From assembly GCA_934636245.1 (NCBI GenBank), contig CAKUAI010000003.1, positions 1 through 64,000 on the forward strand: a DNA stretch of 64,000 bases. The letters are read 5' to 3'. The translations under genes were made by a program, and so were the position numbers. The notes beneath the pieces were generated by a model that had not been told where the DNA came from, ran no database searches, and was given only the letters and a program-made list of their open reading frames with translations. Each line of letters opens with the position of its first letter. The first letter of the stretch is position 1. Positions 1-9,128 of this stretch are shown one piece after another. Source of the DNA: an uncultured Coriobacteriales bacterium (GTDB lineage: Bacteria; Actinomycetota; Coriobacteriia; Coriobacteriales; UMGS124).

Positions 1-25
1 CAAGGCGCCCGCACCCCGCGCGTCG

Positions 26-61
26 GTCCCGACCCCGCTGGAGCCGTTCGGGGGACTTTTT
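26..61 (+). terminator. possible terminator of a gene left of the window
   Basis: GTCCC (26-30) can pair with GGGAC (52-56) and is followed by a run of five T. The stem is short and the upstream gene is not visible, so this is only a candidate. Confidence 0.3.
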
Positions 62-109
62 CATTGTCTCCCTAGAACGTTTCATGTTTTGCTCCTAGAT
101 CTGGTCTTC

Positions 110-1015
110 TTAAAAGTCGCCCGTCTGAGACCGCTTTTCGCGCAGTGCAGCTGCTGCCCTGCAGAGGTAGTCGTATGTGCCTGCACCAAGCCAGAGCTCG
201 ATGGTCAGGTCGGCTCCGGGCATATCGAGGAACGCCTCAAACGGTGTTTTGGGCTGAGATGAGCATGTCTCATTGACCTCACTGCCTGAGCTTTTCGTGC
301 AATCTTTTGTTTTATCCAATGATTCGGTCTTCGAGGGGCGAGCCTCGTTGCTCGGCGAAATGTCGAAGGCAGGCATGTGTGCGAACTTCTCAATTGCGCA
401 GGCAACGTCGCGTGCCGCCGAGCTTGCGAGGATGTCGTCTGCGGGTATTCCATCGAGCATGCATTGTGCAAGGCGTTTGAGGCTGCACGAAACCCCAGGC
501 GTTGAACCTCGGCCCGTGGTCGCCTCTAGCGTGCCGCAGCTCTGATGCTGCGTCATAGTTGGGTTGGGCGCGCTGTGCAAAGGGGCGTCGTGGCAATTAC
601 GAGCCAGGAAATCCACAAGCTGCTCGAATGTCAAACTGGAGGCACCGGTCGATGCAAGCGTCAACGCCTGGATCCGCACGAGCTCGTCAAGCGCGTTTTC
701 ACAAGCTTCATACAGACGTTCGGTTTGGATTTGAAGCAGCGCATGGAAGTCGCAACCTTGGTTCTTGGCTTCATCGAATATGCGGGCTATTTCAGGGAGG
801 CTATGTCCCTGCCTTTTGTACTGGCGCACGATGAAAAGTTTTGCAAGGTCGTCGGGGCCGTATTGCCGTCGGCCCCATGAGCTCTCCTGTGGGTCGAGGA
901 TGTCGGCGCCGCCTTTGCCGTCATAACATGCGCGCTGGATGTCGCGGCGCGACAGCCCCACAAGTTGCTGGACTTGTGATATCTGCCACGCTCGCTTTGG
1001 CTCGTCTCGGCTCAT
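110..1015 (-). CDS. MerR-type DNA-binding regulator
   Basis: This is a 301-residue cytoplasmic transcription regulator. Residues 10-75 form a MerR-like winged helix: a helix-turn-helix (QISQVQQLVGLSRRDIQRAC), then an RRQYGPDDLAKL stretch and a second helix pair (GHSLPEIARIFDEA). The rest lacks the usual short coiled coil and effector domain. It is a long, low-similarity tail with a polar linker and a conserved-looking C-terminal helix, so the effector is unknown. The reading frame stays open upstream to 1408, but the ATG at 1015 has a strong GAAGGAGG ribosome site six bases ahead, so I start there. A perfect dyad at 1042-1062 lies just upstream and suggests autoregulation. The first 130 codons of the longer frame look like non-coding GC-rich sequence. 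Confidence 0.75.
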   Translation of the reverse strand: MSRDEPKRAWQISQVQQLVGLSRRDIQRACYDGKGGADILDPQESSWGRRQYGPDDLAKLFIVRQYKRQGHSLPEIARIFDEAKNQGCDFHALLQIQTERLYEACENALDELVRIQALTLASTGASSLTFEQLVDFLARNCHDAPLHSAPNPTMTQHQSCGTLEATTGRGSTPGVSCSLKRLAQCMLDGIPADDILASSAARDVACAIEKFAHMPAFDISPSNEARPSKTESLDKTKDCTKSSGSEVNETCSSQPKTPFEAFLDMPGADLTIELWLGAGTYDYLCRAAAALREKRSQTGDF

Positions 1016-1041
1016 GCTCAACCTCCTTCGGGTCAAGCAAA

Positions 1042-1062
1042 GCTGTTCAACAGTTGAACAGC
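1042..1062. promoter_or_regulatory. perfect dyad operator upstream of the MerR-type gene
   Basis: GCTGTTCAAC (1042-1051), one central base, then GTTGAACAGC (1053-1062): two perfect 10-base arms. It sits 27 bp upstream of the start codon of the minus-strand MerR-type gene, a usual place for an autoregulatory operator. That the gene product binds here is inferred. Confidence 0.6.
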
Positions 1063-1444
1063 AAGTGTTGCGACCGCCTCCTTTCTTTGACGTTGGGAGC
1101 GGTTTCGGTGGAACGCCGTTCATGCGGTTCCCCTCTCGTGTGGGCGCATCATGCGCGGCAGGCGGCACCATGTCGCCTGCCATGAGAGGGGTTGCGAATT
1201 TTGCGAAGAACGGGCGTGCTTGCTTCTTGGGACGGACGGTGAGGCGGCCTTGCGACACGGAAGCGTGCTGCTGTAATTGCCGGGGATTAGCAAGTCCATG
1301 AATCTCGATTTCCCATGGGAAGAAGTCGGGAGGCAGATATTGCCTGACTTCTATGGGCGGCTTGTACTTCGGCAACGACGTGGGCGTGTGCAACAACAAG
1401 CGCGTCATCCCCGCGGGATGTCGATATGTATTAGTTGGTCACAC
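1063..1444. other. intergenic stretch without a supported gene
   Basis: About 380 bases upstream of the MerR-type operator. Open frames exist on both strands, but none has a convincing ribosome site, recognisable motifs or a plausible start. The minus-strand frame continuing from the MerR-type gene is open to 1408 but reads as low-complexity Pro/Arg-rich sequence. Confidence 0.4.
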
Positions 1445-1489
1445 AAAAGCGCCCGCAGGCAGCGAATTTTCTGCCTGTGGGCGCTTTTT
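1445..1489 (-). terminator. rho-independent terminator
   Basis: AAAAGCGCCCGCAGGCAG pairs with CTGCCTGTGGGCGCTTTT around an 8-base loop, with T runs on both strands. It lies 40 bp past the stop of the minus-strand membrane-protein gene (1529-2002) and would terminate that gene. Confidence 0.85.
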
Positions 1490-1528
1490 GGTGGCTTGTG
1501 CTTGCATGTGCGCGACGATGCTCAACTT

Positions 1529-2002
1529 TTAGAGCCGAGAATACCAATCCTCTGTATACCAAATCGAGAAGCTGGCCTCGTCGGTAAAAGAAGGCGAGAA
1601 CGTGACCTGGTCGTCGTCCTTAAACTCAACTTTCACTGTTTGGCCGTAAACCTCGATCGTTGTCGGAGAAGTGACCTCATAATCAATTGTCGCAAGTGGA
1701 TAGTCGCGATAATAAAGGCCAAAATCACCCGAGTAATCGATGCTCTTCTTGCCAAAGGAAAGATACAGGTAGTAATAGGAGCCGTTGTTGCTTTCAATTT
1801 TCGACCAGGTCTCCTCCATGAGACGGTCGGCAAGCCTCTGCTTTCCTACAACATTGGCTATCTGTGTCGCCGCTAGATTAATTGCAACAATGCAAGCGAT
1901 GAGAAGAATGCCGATGGATGTCCTTTTTGAATGTGTTGGCTGTTCTGATTTGGATGCCGACTCAGAACTTCGAGCCGTGCCCCCCTGTTTGAATGTCTTC
2001 AA
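1529..2002 (-). CDS. small membrane-anchored protein, possibly frameshifted at its 5' end
   Basis: I do not recognise this 157-residue protein. A polar Ser/Lys-rich N-terminus is followed by one membrane helix (about residues 29-50, IGILLIACIVAINLA) and an extracellular domain rich in Tyr, Ser and Asp, with alternating beta-like segments. The only start in this frame is a TTG at 2002 without a ribosome site. A GTG at 2039 in the neighbouring frame encodes a plausible N-terminus (MNPEEQERTPGPLEDIQTGG). It would join this frame if the six-G run at 1980-1985 (minus strand) were one base shorter. The gene may therefore be frameshifted, phase-variable or affected by a sequencing error. Codon use is more A/T-rich than its neighbours. 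Confidence 0.55.
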   Translation of the reverse strand: MKTFKQGGTARSSESASKSEQPTHSKRTSIGILLIACIVAINLAATQIANVVGKQRLADRLMEETWSKIESNNGSYYYLYLSFGKKSIDYSGDFGLYYRDYPLATIDYEVTSPTTIEVYGQTVKVEFKDDDQVTFSPSFTDEASFSIWYTEDWYSRL

Positions 2003-2158
2003 GCGGGCCGGGCGTCCGCTCCTGCTCTTCTGGATTCACTTTTGCACCGCGCTAACTTCAAACCGACGTTGTGGACAGGGGGTTGTCGTCGATTGGAGGC
2101 CATCGATTTTGGTTGGTCCGGTATGGGCTGGGCGCAGGGTCTCATAATTTCAGAGGCA

Positions 2159-2222
2159 AACTTATAAAACAACTTGTAAAATTGTTGTTTACTGATAAAA
2201 TGAGTTATCAAGTTTACAAGTT
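2159..2222. promoter_or_regulatory. promoter with repeated operator half-sites
   Basis: This A/T-rich stretch carries AACTTATAAA (2159-2168), AACTTGTAAA (2171-2180) and its exact inverse TTTACAAGTT (2213-2222). Nested inside is TGATAA (2193-2198) opposite TTATCA (2205-2210). A usable promoter is TTGTAA (2174-2179), 16 bp, TAAAAT (2196-2201). A regulator bound here would cover the promoter of the gene at 2241, whose own product ends in a winged helix, so autorepression is likely. Confidence 0.55.
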
Positions 2223-2240
2223 TAGGCTGAGGTGTTGAGG

Positions 2241-3827
2241 ATGCTTGACTTTGCGAATATGGATGACGAGGGGTTTGCACGGCTGATAGGGTCCATGCGC
2301 ATAGCGGGGACTGACAGGGTTTCGTGTGAGGTCAAAACGGCGCGCGGGGGCTTGCCGCGCGACATCGGCTCCACCATCTCGGCATTTGCCAATGGGGCAG
2401 GAGGACTCATTGTTTGTGGCCTGAGCGAGAAGGAGGGTTTTGTCTCTGTTGAGGGCTTCGAAGCCTCGCGCATCCAAGACATGCTTGCTGCATGGTGCGC
2501 CGAGCGTATGACGCCTCCCGTTCGCGCGATTATCGATACGCGGCAGTTTGAGGGAAAGGCGGTTGTGACGGCGTACATCCCTGAGATGAGGCCTAAAGAC
2601 AAGCCCTGCTATGTGAGCGCGTCGGGAAGGTACGCCGGGTCATATATCCGTATGGCCGACGGGGATTGCCACCTTTCCGCATATGAAGTCGACCGGTTCA
2701 TGGATGAGCATGAGCAGCCTCGCTATGACATGCGTGTTGTTGCGGATGCGTCGTTTGCTGACCTAGACCCCCAGCTGGTGGCAGGTGTCCTTGCGCGCGA
2801 AAGGTCCATTCATCCGCGGAACTTTGCCCATCTTGATGATGAGACGGCGTTGACCAGGCTCCGTGTGCTGGCGAGGGACGAGGCGGGGGAGTTGCGGCCG
2901 ACACTGGCGGGGCTTGTTGCCCTTGGCTCCTACCCCCAGGAGTATTTCCCGCGGCTCTGTGTGACGTTTACTTGCTATCCAGGTCTTACAAAAGCTCAGT
3001 CTACTCCGGACGGACGCCGCTTCTTGGATATGACTACCTGTGTGGGGTCGATACCGGCGATGGTTCAAGACGTGCTCGCGGCAGTGGGGCGCAACATGCG
3101 CATGGGAGCCCGGATCGAGGGCACCCTCCGTACCGACGTGCCGGATTACCCGCTTGTTGCAGTGCGAGAGGCTGTGGTGAACGCCCTCATGCATCGCGAC
3201 TATTCTGACGAGGCGCTTGGAACGCCTGTCGCCGTTGACATGTACGACGACAGGCTTGAAGTGAGAAACGCGGGCGGGCTGTATGGCTGTGTAACTGTCC
3301 GCTCGCTTTCAGACGCCCCCATTGCATCTGCGCGCAACCAGTTTCTGTCGGCCTTGCTTGAGAACACGCCTCTGGACGGCATCGGGTTTGTGGCCGAAAA
3401 CCGAGGGACGGGCTACCAGAGCATCTGCCTGGCCCTTCAGGAGGCGGGTATGCCTGTGCCTGAGCCGCATGACTCGCCTTCGGCATTCACGCTGGTCATG
3501 CGTCGCCGAAGCGACGCTGACGATTTCGCTGGGGCGGTGTCGCGCCCGGCAAAAATGCCTTCGGGTCCCGCTTGCCCAGGCATCCGTGAGGGCGACATTG
3601 CGTGTGCCAGGGGATTCGTGAGACAAGACGAGGTGGTCATGAGGTTGGACGATTTTATCGTCGACGTCATTACCATGCGTGGCACGGCGAGCATGGCCGA
3701 GCTCATGGAAGAGTCCGGCCGATCGCGCCCTACGGTGCTCAAGGCAATTCAGGGCCTTATTGCTCAGGGAGTGATTCGACCTACCCAGAAGAAGAACAGC
3801 CCCCGTCAGCGATATGGGTTGGCGTAA
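2241..3827 (+). CDS. AlbA_2 (Schlafen-like) / AAA_4-type putative DNA-binding regulator
   Basis: This 528-residue protein belongs to the family often annotated as ATP-binding protein or RecG-like transcriptional regulator. Residues 15-140 form the AlbA_2 domain (EVKTARGGLPRDIGSTISAF, then a glycine-rich GAGGLIVCGL). The middle holds a GHKL-like HATPase_c_4 region with NALMHRDY (about residues 315-322), RNAGGLYG and GTGYQSI motifs. The C-terminal 60 residues form a winged helix (SMAELMEESGRSRPTVLKAI). Family members bind DNA and are often autoregulators in accessory DNA; their ligand is unknown. I prefer the ATG at 2241, behind GAGGTG, over the GTG at 2232. The gene stands alone, preceded by the half-site cluster at 2159-2222. 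Confidence 0.8.
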   Translation: MLDFANMDDEGFARLIGSMRIAGTDRVSCEVKTARGGLPRDIGSTISAFANGAGGLIVCGLSEKEGFVSVEGFEASRIQDMLAAWCAERMTPPVRAIIDTRQFEGKAVVTAYIPEMRPKDKPCYVSASGRYAGSYIRMADGDCHLSAYEVDRFMDEHEQPRYDMRVVADASFADLDPQLVAGVLARERSIHPRNFAHLDDETALTRLRVLARDEAGELRPTLAGLVALGSYPQEYFPRLCVTFTCYPGLTKAQSTPDGRRFLDMTTCVGSIPAMVQDVLAAVGRNMRMGARIEGTLRTDVPDYPLVAVREAVVNALMHRDYSDEALGTPVAVDMYDDRLEVRNAGGLYGCVTVRSLSDAPIASARNQFLSALLENTPLDGIGFVAENRGTGYQSICLALQEAGMPVPEPHDSPSAFTLVMRRRSDADDFAGAVSRPAKMPSGPACPGIREGDIACARGFVRQDEVVMRLDDFIVDVITMRGTASMAELMEESGRSRPTVLKAIQGLIAQGVIRPTQKKNSPRQRYGLA

Positions 3828-4012
3828 GGCGTGGGGTGACCACGCGGGGCGGGCGAAGGGAGGCCGTCAAAGGAGTCTTCTACAAGTCGAGAATTTATGG
3901 GGATGTTTTCAGGCGTTCGACAGAGTTGCATGTAGACGGGGTAGGTTAGCGCAATGCGCCTGTTTTGGCATGGCGTTTCCCACATGCGTCGTAGGAAGGA
4001 CAAGCCCAGCCC

Positions 4013-7000
4013 ATGCTTAGCCGATTTTCTGTCAAGCGGCCCTACATCATCGTTGTGTCCGTTATTGTCGCCCTCATTCTGGGTGGCGTGTCCCTCTCCA
4101 AGATGAAGACCGACCTGTATCCCGAGATGGACCTGCCCTATCTGGCGGTCATTACCACCGACCCCGGCGCGACCGCCGAGGAGGTGGAGTCCGAGATTAC
4201 AGACGTGCTGGAAGGCAGTCTCGCCACGGTCAACGGCGTGTCGAACGTCACGTCAACGAGCTCGGACAACTACTCCATGATCTTCCTGGAGTTTGAGGAC
4301 GGCACCGACATGGACTCGGCGCTCGTCAAGGTTTCCTCGGCGGTGAACGAGGCCTCCTCCCAGCTGCCCGATGACGCGGGCAGCCCCAACTACATGGAAA
4401 TCAGCTCCGACATGATGGCCACGGTCTACCTGGGCGTGCGCGATGACTCCAAGGACATCTACGAGCTCACCTCGTATGTCGAGGACAAGATCGTTCCCGA
4501 GTTCGAGCGCATCGACGGCGTTGCCGACGTTTCGGTCTCCGGTGCGGTGGAGCAGTCGGTAGAGGTGCGCCTCGACCAGAAGAAGATTGGCGCTGTCAAT
4601 GACAAGCTTGCAGCGCATGTCGATGACTCCCTGGCCGATGCCAAGCAGCAGCTCGACGATGCCGACGCTCAGCTCGCACAGGCTCAGTCCGACCTCAACG
4701 CCCAGCGCGACCAGCTCGATCAGGCGGGTGGACGTGATGCCAACCCCGACGCCTATGCGCAGGTCGATGCTGCCCAGGCTCAGCTCGACGAGCAGGCGTC
4801 CCAGCTCAAGGCCTCTCGCGAGCAGTTCAACGAGCAGCGCGACCAGGCACTTGCCCAGGCCAACATCGCCGCCCTGGTTGACAAGTCAACGCTGGCGCAG
4901 GTCATTGGGGCCCAGAACTTCGCTATGCCCGCCGGTTATGTGGACGACGCCAACGACGACCAGTGGCTCGTGCGCGTGGGAGAGGGCTTCACCTCGGCAG
5001 ACGAGCTTTCCGACCTCGTGCTTGCCGACATCGATGGCGTGGGCGAGGTCAAGCTTTCTGATGTGGCCGACGTTACGCTTATCGACAATGCGGGCGAATC
5101 CTACATGCGCCTCAACGACGGCAAAGGACTTCTGCTTTCGGTGTACAAGAGCTCGACCGCCTCAACCTCCGACGTGTCGAAGGCATGCGCCGCGCGCATT
5201 GCCGAACTCGAGAAGGACAACCCCAACCTCGAGATTGACGCCCTGTACGATCAGGGCTCCTACATCGAGCTATTCATCAGCAACATCCTGCAGTCGTTGG
5301 TTTTGGGCGCGGGTCTGGCCGTGGTGGTCCTCGCCCTGTTCCTCAAGTCGGTAAAGCCCACGCTCGTTGTGGCGTTCTCCATTCCGTTCTCGGTGCTGTG
5401 CGCGCTCATCTTCATGTATTTCTCGGGTCTCACGGTGAACGTCCTCACCCTGGGCGGCATTGCGCTGGCCATCGGCATGCTCGTGGACAACTCCATCGTC
5501 GTGCTGGAGAACATCTATCGTCTGCGTGGCCGTGGAATCCCCCCGGCGCGCGCGGCGGTGCAGGGTGCCAAGCAGATCACGGGCGCCGTCGTGGCGTCCA
5601 CGCTCACCACGGTGTGCGTGTTCCTGCCTGCGATTTTCACTTCGGGCCTCGTGAGCCAGCTGCTCGTGCCCTTTGCGCTCACCATCGCGTATGTGCTTGC
5701 GGCGTCGCTGCTTGTGGCCCTCACGCTTGTCCCCACGGTCTCCACGTACATGTTCAAGCACATGAAGCCTGCCAAGCCGGGCTGGTTTGAGCACTTGCGC
5801 GATGCCTACGGCCGCTCGCTCGAGTTTTTCCTGCGCCACAAGGCCCTGCCCCTGCTGGTGGCGGTGGGTCTGCTCGCGTTCTCGGTTGCCGGCGTGTTCA
5901 GCATGGGCATCAACATGATGCCTTCGATGTCGAGCAAGACCATCGTTGCCCAGGTGACCATGCCTGAGGGGACCGACAAGGAGACGGCGTGCGCCACGGC
6001 CGATCAGGTGGTCGACGCGGTTCTCGATGTCGACGGGGTGGATGTCGTGGGCGCCATGGACGGCAACGCTATGCTGTCGGTCATGTCCTCGGCCGCCGGG
6101 TCCACGGGTTCCGACGACTCGTTCAACCATTTCACGCTCTATGTCCAGCTTGACGACACGATCACGACCGAGCAACAGGTTTCAAACATCGTGGACAAGA
6201 TTGGAAAGAACACGCGCAAGCTCGACTGCGAGGTCCTGACGAGCGCCTCATCTTCTGATGAGATGAGCTCCATGATGGGTTCGGGCCTGTCCATCACCCT
6301 CAAAGGCCCCGACCAGCAGACGTTGCTCGACATGAGTCAGGACGTCATGGACATCGTGGGCGAGGTCGACGGGTACGAGAACATCGACAACGGCATGGAG
6401 GATGCCGCCGACGAGCTCCAGCTCAACATCGACCGCAATAAGCTTGCGGCAAAGGGTGTCACGGTTGCCCAGCTCTATCAGGCCCTTTCATCGCAGATAA
6501 AGACAGAGGCAACTTCTGCTGACATCGAGGTCGACAACACGAGCGTCACGGTGACGATTGTCGATGAAACCGACCCCGTCACGAAGGCGAACCTTCTCGA
6601 CCGAGAGATCACGGTGGGCGACACCACCTTCAAGCTGTCCGACGTTGCCACGGTGACCACGGGCAAGGCCTCGACTTCCATTTCGCACGAGAACTCCGAG
6701 CGCACCATGACGGTCGCGGCCGACGTCAAGGATGGCGAGAACAACGCGCTGCTCTCTCGTGAGCTGCAGGAGAAGCTCGACGACTATGACGTGCCCGATG
6801 GCTGCACGCTTGAGTTTGGCGGCGAGCTCGACAACATTTCGACGATGCTCAGGCAAATGGGCCTCATGGCAGCACTTGGCCTCGTGCTCATCTACCTCGT
6901 GATGGTCGCCCAGTTCCAGAGCCTGCTGTCGCCTTTCATTGTGCTGCTTACGGTACCCCTTGCTTTTACGGGCGGTTTCCTGGCACTGCTGCTTGCCGGC

Positions 7001-7525
7001 CAGCAGCTCGACATCCTGTCGCTCATGGGCTTCCTGGTGCTCATGGGTACGGTCGTGAACAACGGCATCGTGTTTGTCGACTATGTCAACCAGCTGCGTC
7101 GCGGCGGGCTTGAGAAGCGCGATGCGCTTGTGGCGACCGGCGTCACGCGCATGCGCCCCATCCTTATGACGGCCCTCACTACCATCCTCTCCATGCTGCC
7201 GCTTGTGCTCAGCCAGGATGTGGGCGGTACGATGCAACGCGGTATGGCGCTCGTTGTGGTGGGCGGCATGGCCTATGCCACGTTCATGACGCTCTACATC
7301 GTGCCCATCATGTACGACATTCTGTACCGCAAGGTACCCAAGGAGGTCGACCTGGGCGACGAGAACATCGATGACGACCCCGGTGATGCGGCTGCCTACC
7401 TGCAGGAACGCGCTGCGCGCCTGGCTCGCGAGGCTGCCGAGGCACCCGAGGTGTCCATCACGCCTGTGACGCCCGAGGTTCCTGGCGCCACCGGCACCCC
7501 TGGAGCCCTCCCGCCGACTGCATAG
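4013..7525 (+). CDS. RND-family efflux transporter (HAE-type permease)
   Basis: This 1170-residue inner-membrane proton-driven exporter has the full RND plan. TM1 is at residues 8-27, followed by a first porter loop, a TM2-6 bundle (about 415-590), TM7 near 615, a second loop, and a TM8-12 bundle (about 940-1110). The TM4 motif reads LVDNSIVVLEN: the first proton-relay Asp is kept and the second is Asn, as I recall for Gram-positive RND proteins such as SwrC. A roughly 90-residue Gln/Ala/Asp-rich coiled coil interrupts the first porter loop (about 195-285), and the C-terminus is Pro-rich. No membrane-fusion or outer-membrane partner lies nearby, consistent with a monoderm host. AGGAAGGA precedes the start. 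Substrate unknown; surfactants, drugs or lipids are possible. Confidence 0.9.
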   Translation: MLSRFSVKRPYIIVVSVIVALILGGVSLSKMKTDLYPEMDLPYLAVITTDPGATAEEVESEITDVLEGSLATVNGVSNVTSTSSDNYSMIFLEFEDGTDMDSALVKVSSAVNEASSQLPDDAGSPNYMEISSDMMATVYLGVRDDSKDIYELTSYVEDKIVPEFERIDGVADVSVSGAVEQSVEVRLDQKKIGAVNDKLAAHVDDSLADAKQQLDDADAQLAQAQSDLNAQRDQLDQAGGRDANPDAYAQVDAAQAQLDEQASQLKASREQFNEQRDQALAQANIAALVDKSTLAQVIGAQNFAMPAGYVDDANDDQWLVRVGEGFTSADELSDLVLADIDGVGEVKLSDVADVTLIDNAGESYMRLNDGKGLLLSVYKSSTASTSDVSKACAARIAELEKDNPNLEIDALYDQGSYIELFISNILQSLVLGAGLAVVVLALFLKSVKPTLVVAFSIPFSVLCALIFMYFSGLTVNVLTLGGIALAIGMLVDNSIVVLENIYRLRGRGIPPARAAVQGAKQITGAVVASTLTTVCVFLPAIFTSGLVSQLLVPFALTIAYVLAASLLVALTLVPTVSTYMFKHMKPAKPGWFEHLRDAYGRSLEFFLRHKALPLLVAVGLLAFSVAGVFSMGINMMPSMSSKTIVAQVTMPEGTDKETACATADQVVDAVLDVDGVDVVGAMDGNAMLSVMSSAAGSTGSDDSFNHFTLYVQLDDTITTEQQVSNIVDKIGKNTRKLDCEVLTSASSSDEMSSMMGSGLSITLKGPDQQTLLDMSQDVMDIVGEVDGYENIDNGMEDAADELQLNIDRNKLAAKGVTVAQLYQALSSQIKTEATSADIEVDNTSVTVTIVDETDPVTKANLLDREITVGDTTFKLSDVATVTTGKASTSISHENSERTMTVAADVKDGENNALLSRELQEKLDDYDVPDGCTLEFGGELDNISTMLRQMGLMAALGLVLIYLVMVAQFQSLLSPFIVLLTVPLAFTGGFLALLLAGQQLDILSLMGFLVLMGTVVNNGIVFVDYVNQLRRGGLEKRDALVATGVTRMRPILMTALTTILSMLPLVLSQDVGGTMQRGMALVVVGGMAYATFMTLYIVPIMYDILYRKVPKEVDLGDENIDDDPGDAAAYLQERAARLAREAAEAPEVSITPVTPEVPGATGTPGALPPTA

Positions 7526-7613
7526 AGAGCGAGGGCGCTGGATGGGGCGCGTAGATATCGCGCCGATGCTTTCCTCGATGCACGGTGAGTGCCATTCCAC
7601 CCATGAGTAAGCC

Positions 7614-7649
7614 AAAAAGCCCCGCAGGCCTCAGACCTGCGGGGCTTTT
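7614..7649. terminator. bidirectional terminator
   Basis: AAAAAGCCCCGCAGG and CCTGCGGGGCTTTTG enclose a 7-base loop between the convergent RND gene and the LuxR gene ending at 7710. T-rich tails on both strands suit termination of both. Confidence 0.9.
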
Positions 7650-7709
7650 GTTGTAGTCGGTTTGATTGATGACGTGTCAGGGTGGACGGTGGCTTCAATG
7701 ACGATCCCA

Positions 7710-9128
7710 TTACGCTGTCTTGAGCAGGCGCTCCAGTTCGAGCTGGAGCTCGTCGCGGCTGTGAACGTTGGCCTTCTCGTAGACGTGGCGCACATGCGTC
7801 TTTGTGGTGCTGTTGGCTACGCCGAGCTTCTTGGAGATGTAACCCACGCTCTTGCTCTGGCAAAGGAGGGCTGCAACCTGGGCCTCGCGCGGGGAAAGCC
7901 CCAGCGTGGTGGCGATGTGTTCCACTTCCTCGGAATCAAAGCCGAGTTGGGGGTCGTCAGAAGGGGCTGAGACCTGCGTGCTGGCCGTATCGCCGTTCGA
8001 AGCGGTGCCGGCCCCTGTCTGTTGCATGGTCGCTTGCCGCGCGGCTGACTTGCACGTGAGGCTGCTTGCTTGCCAGAAGAAGTCGGCGACGACGATGGCG
8101 GCCACGAGTACGAAGGCGCGGTTTGCATCGGCAATGGGCAGGGCTCCAAACACGGCGTTGCCCAAAATCATGCCTGTGCCAGCCGAAGCGCCAATGTGCA
8201 GCAGGCGCAGGGTGATGGACCGTATGGAAGCGCTGCGCGGCCCTCCATATCCAAAGCGGAACATGAGGAACAGCCAAATGACGAGCGAGCCGCAGCCTGC
8301 GAGGAAGAAGGCGAAAGCGTTGCCCACGCCCGCGAGGGCTCCCAGGCACAATGAGAACACGACGAGTGGCACGGCCGCAATGCGAAGGATGTGCATGTTG
8401 CCGCCAAAGGGAAGCAGGCAGCAGAAAAGCAGGACAGAAAGCAGGCCAGCTCCCTGCTCGACCTGAGGGCCACCGAAGCCCAAGGCAGAGAAACCCGCCC
8501 CGAACAAGGCAAGCGTCAGCGTCACGGCGATGGTCTGGGGCAGGGGAGGATGCACGTTACGAGAAGGGTCCGCGGCGTCGGCGACGCTGGGCGGTTCGTT
8601 TGCAAGGCCGACGAACAGGGGAGGGCAGGTGAGCAGGGGAAACAGGTAGCTCACCACACCTGCATGCGGCACAACGGAAAAGAAGGTGTATGCCAGGTAG
8701 GCTATGCCGAATGCACCTGCAAGTTTGGTGACTTCCCCTGCTGCCTCGCTCACCTGGTCAACCCAGAGCCAGAGGACCAGCAGGCATGCAGAAGAGCATC
8801 CGGCCAGGGCAGACCCAAGGAGCAGAAGCTCGGCTGAGCGCTGCTGCTCGGCAATAAGCAGGACAATCCAGGCCACCTCAAGGCCAATGCCGCTGCCGAC
8901 GCACCAAATACGACGAGCTCGACGGCCCCACGAGCGAAGGGGGAGCGTTACGAGCGTGAGAAGCGCTCCAAGCATGCATGCGAGATAAAAAGAAGACGGG
9001 CTCACGATGGGCGCGGCATAGGGCGCGTGCGCGAGCAACATGAGGATCGCGAGAAACAGCGGGGAAGAAGGAAGGGACCAATGAAGAAGGTGGGCAACCG
9101 CGCTTGAGAGACGTGAATCAGTAGACAT
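7710..9128 (-). CDS. membrane-bound LuxR-family regulator 1
   Basis: A 472-residue protein with about 12 predicted membrane helices (residues 15-380), a short Ser/Thr-rich linker and a C-terminal LuxR helix-turn-helix (about 408-468; LSPREAQVAALLCQ, then TTKTHVRHVYEKANVHSRDE). Such proteins are common in Eggerthellaceae. They lack a receiver domain, so the membrane part probably senses a small molecule or the membrane state. AAAGGGGG precedes the ATG. It lies 550 bp downstream of the exported flavoprotein gene at 9677-11896 on the same strand. Its target is not evident. Confidence 0.85.
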   Translation of the reverse strand: MSTDSRLSSAVAHLLHWSLPSSPLFLAILMLLAHAPYAAPIVSPSSFYLACMLGALLTLVTLPLRSWGRRARRIWCVGSGIGLEVAWIVLLIAEQQRSAELLLLGSALAGCSSACLLVLWLWVDQVSEAAGEVTKLAGAFGIAYLAYTFFSVVPHAGVVSYLFPLLTCPPLFVGLANEPPSVADAADPSRNVHPPLPQTIAVTLTLALFGAGFSALGFGGPQVEQGAGLLSVLLFCCLLPFGGNMHILRIAAVPLVVFSLCLGALAGVGNAFAFFLAGCGSLVIWLFLMFRFGYGGPRSASIRSITLRLLHIGASAGTGMILGNAVFGALPIADANRAFVLVAAIVVADFFWQASSLTCKSAARQATMQQTGAGTASNGDTASTQVSAPSDDPQLGFDSEEVEHIATTLGLSPREAQVAALLCQSKSVGYISKKLGVANSTTKTHVRHVYEKANVHSRDELQLELERLLKTA

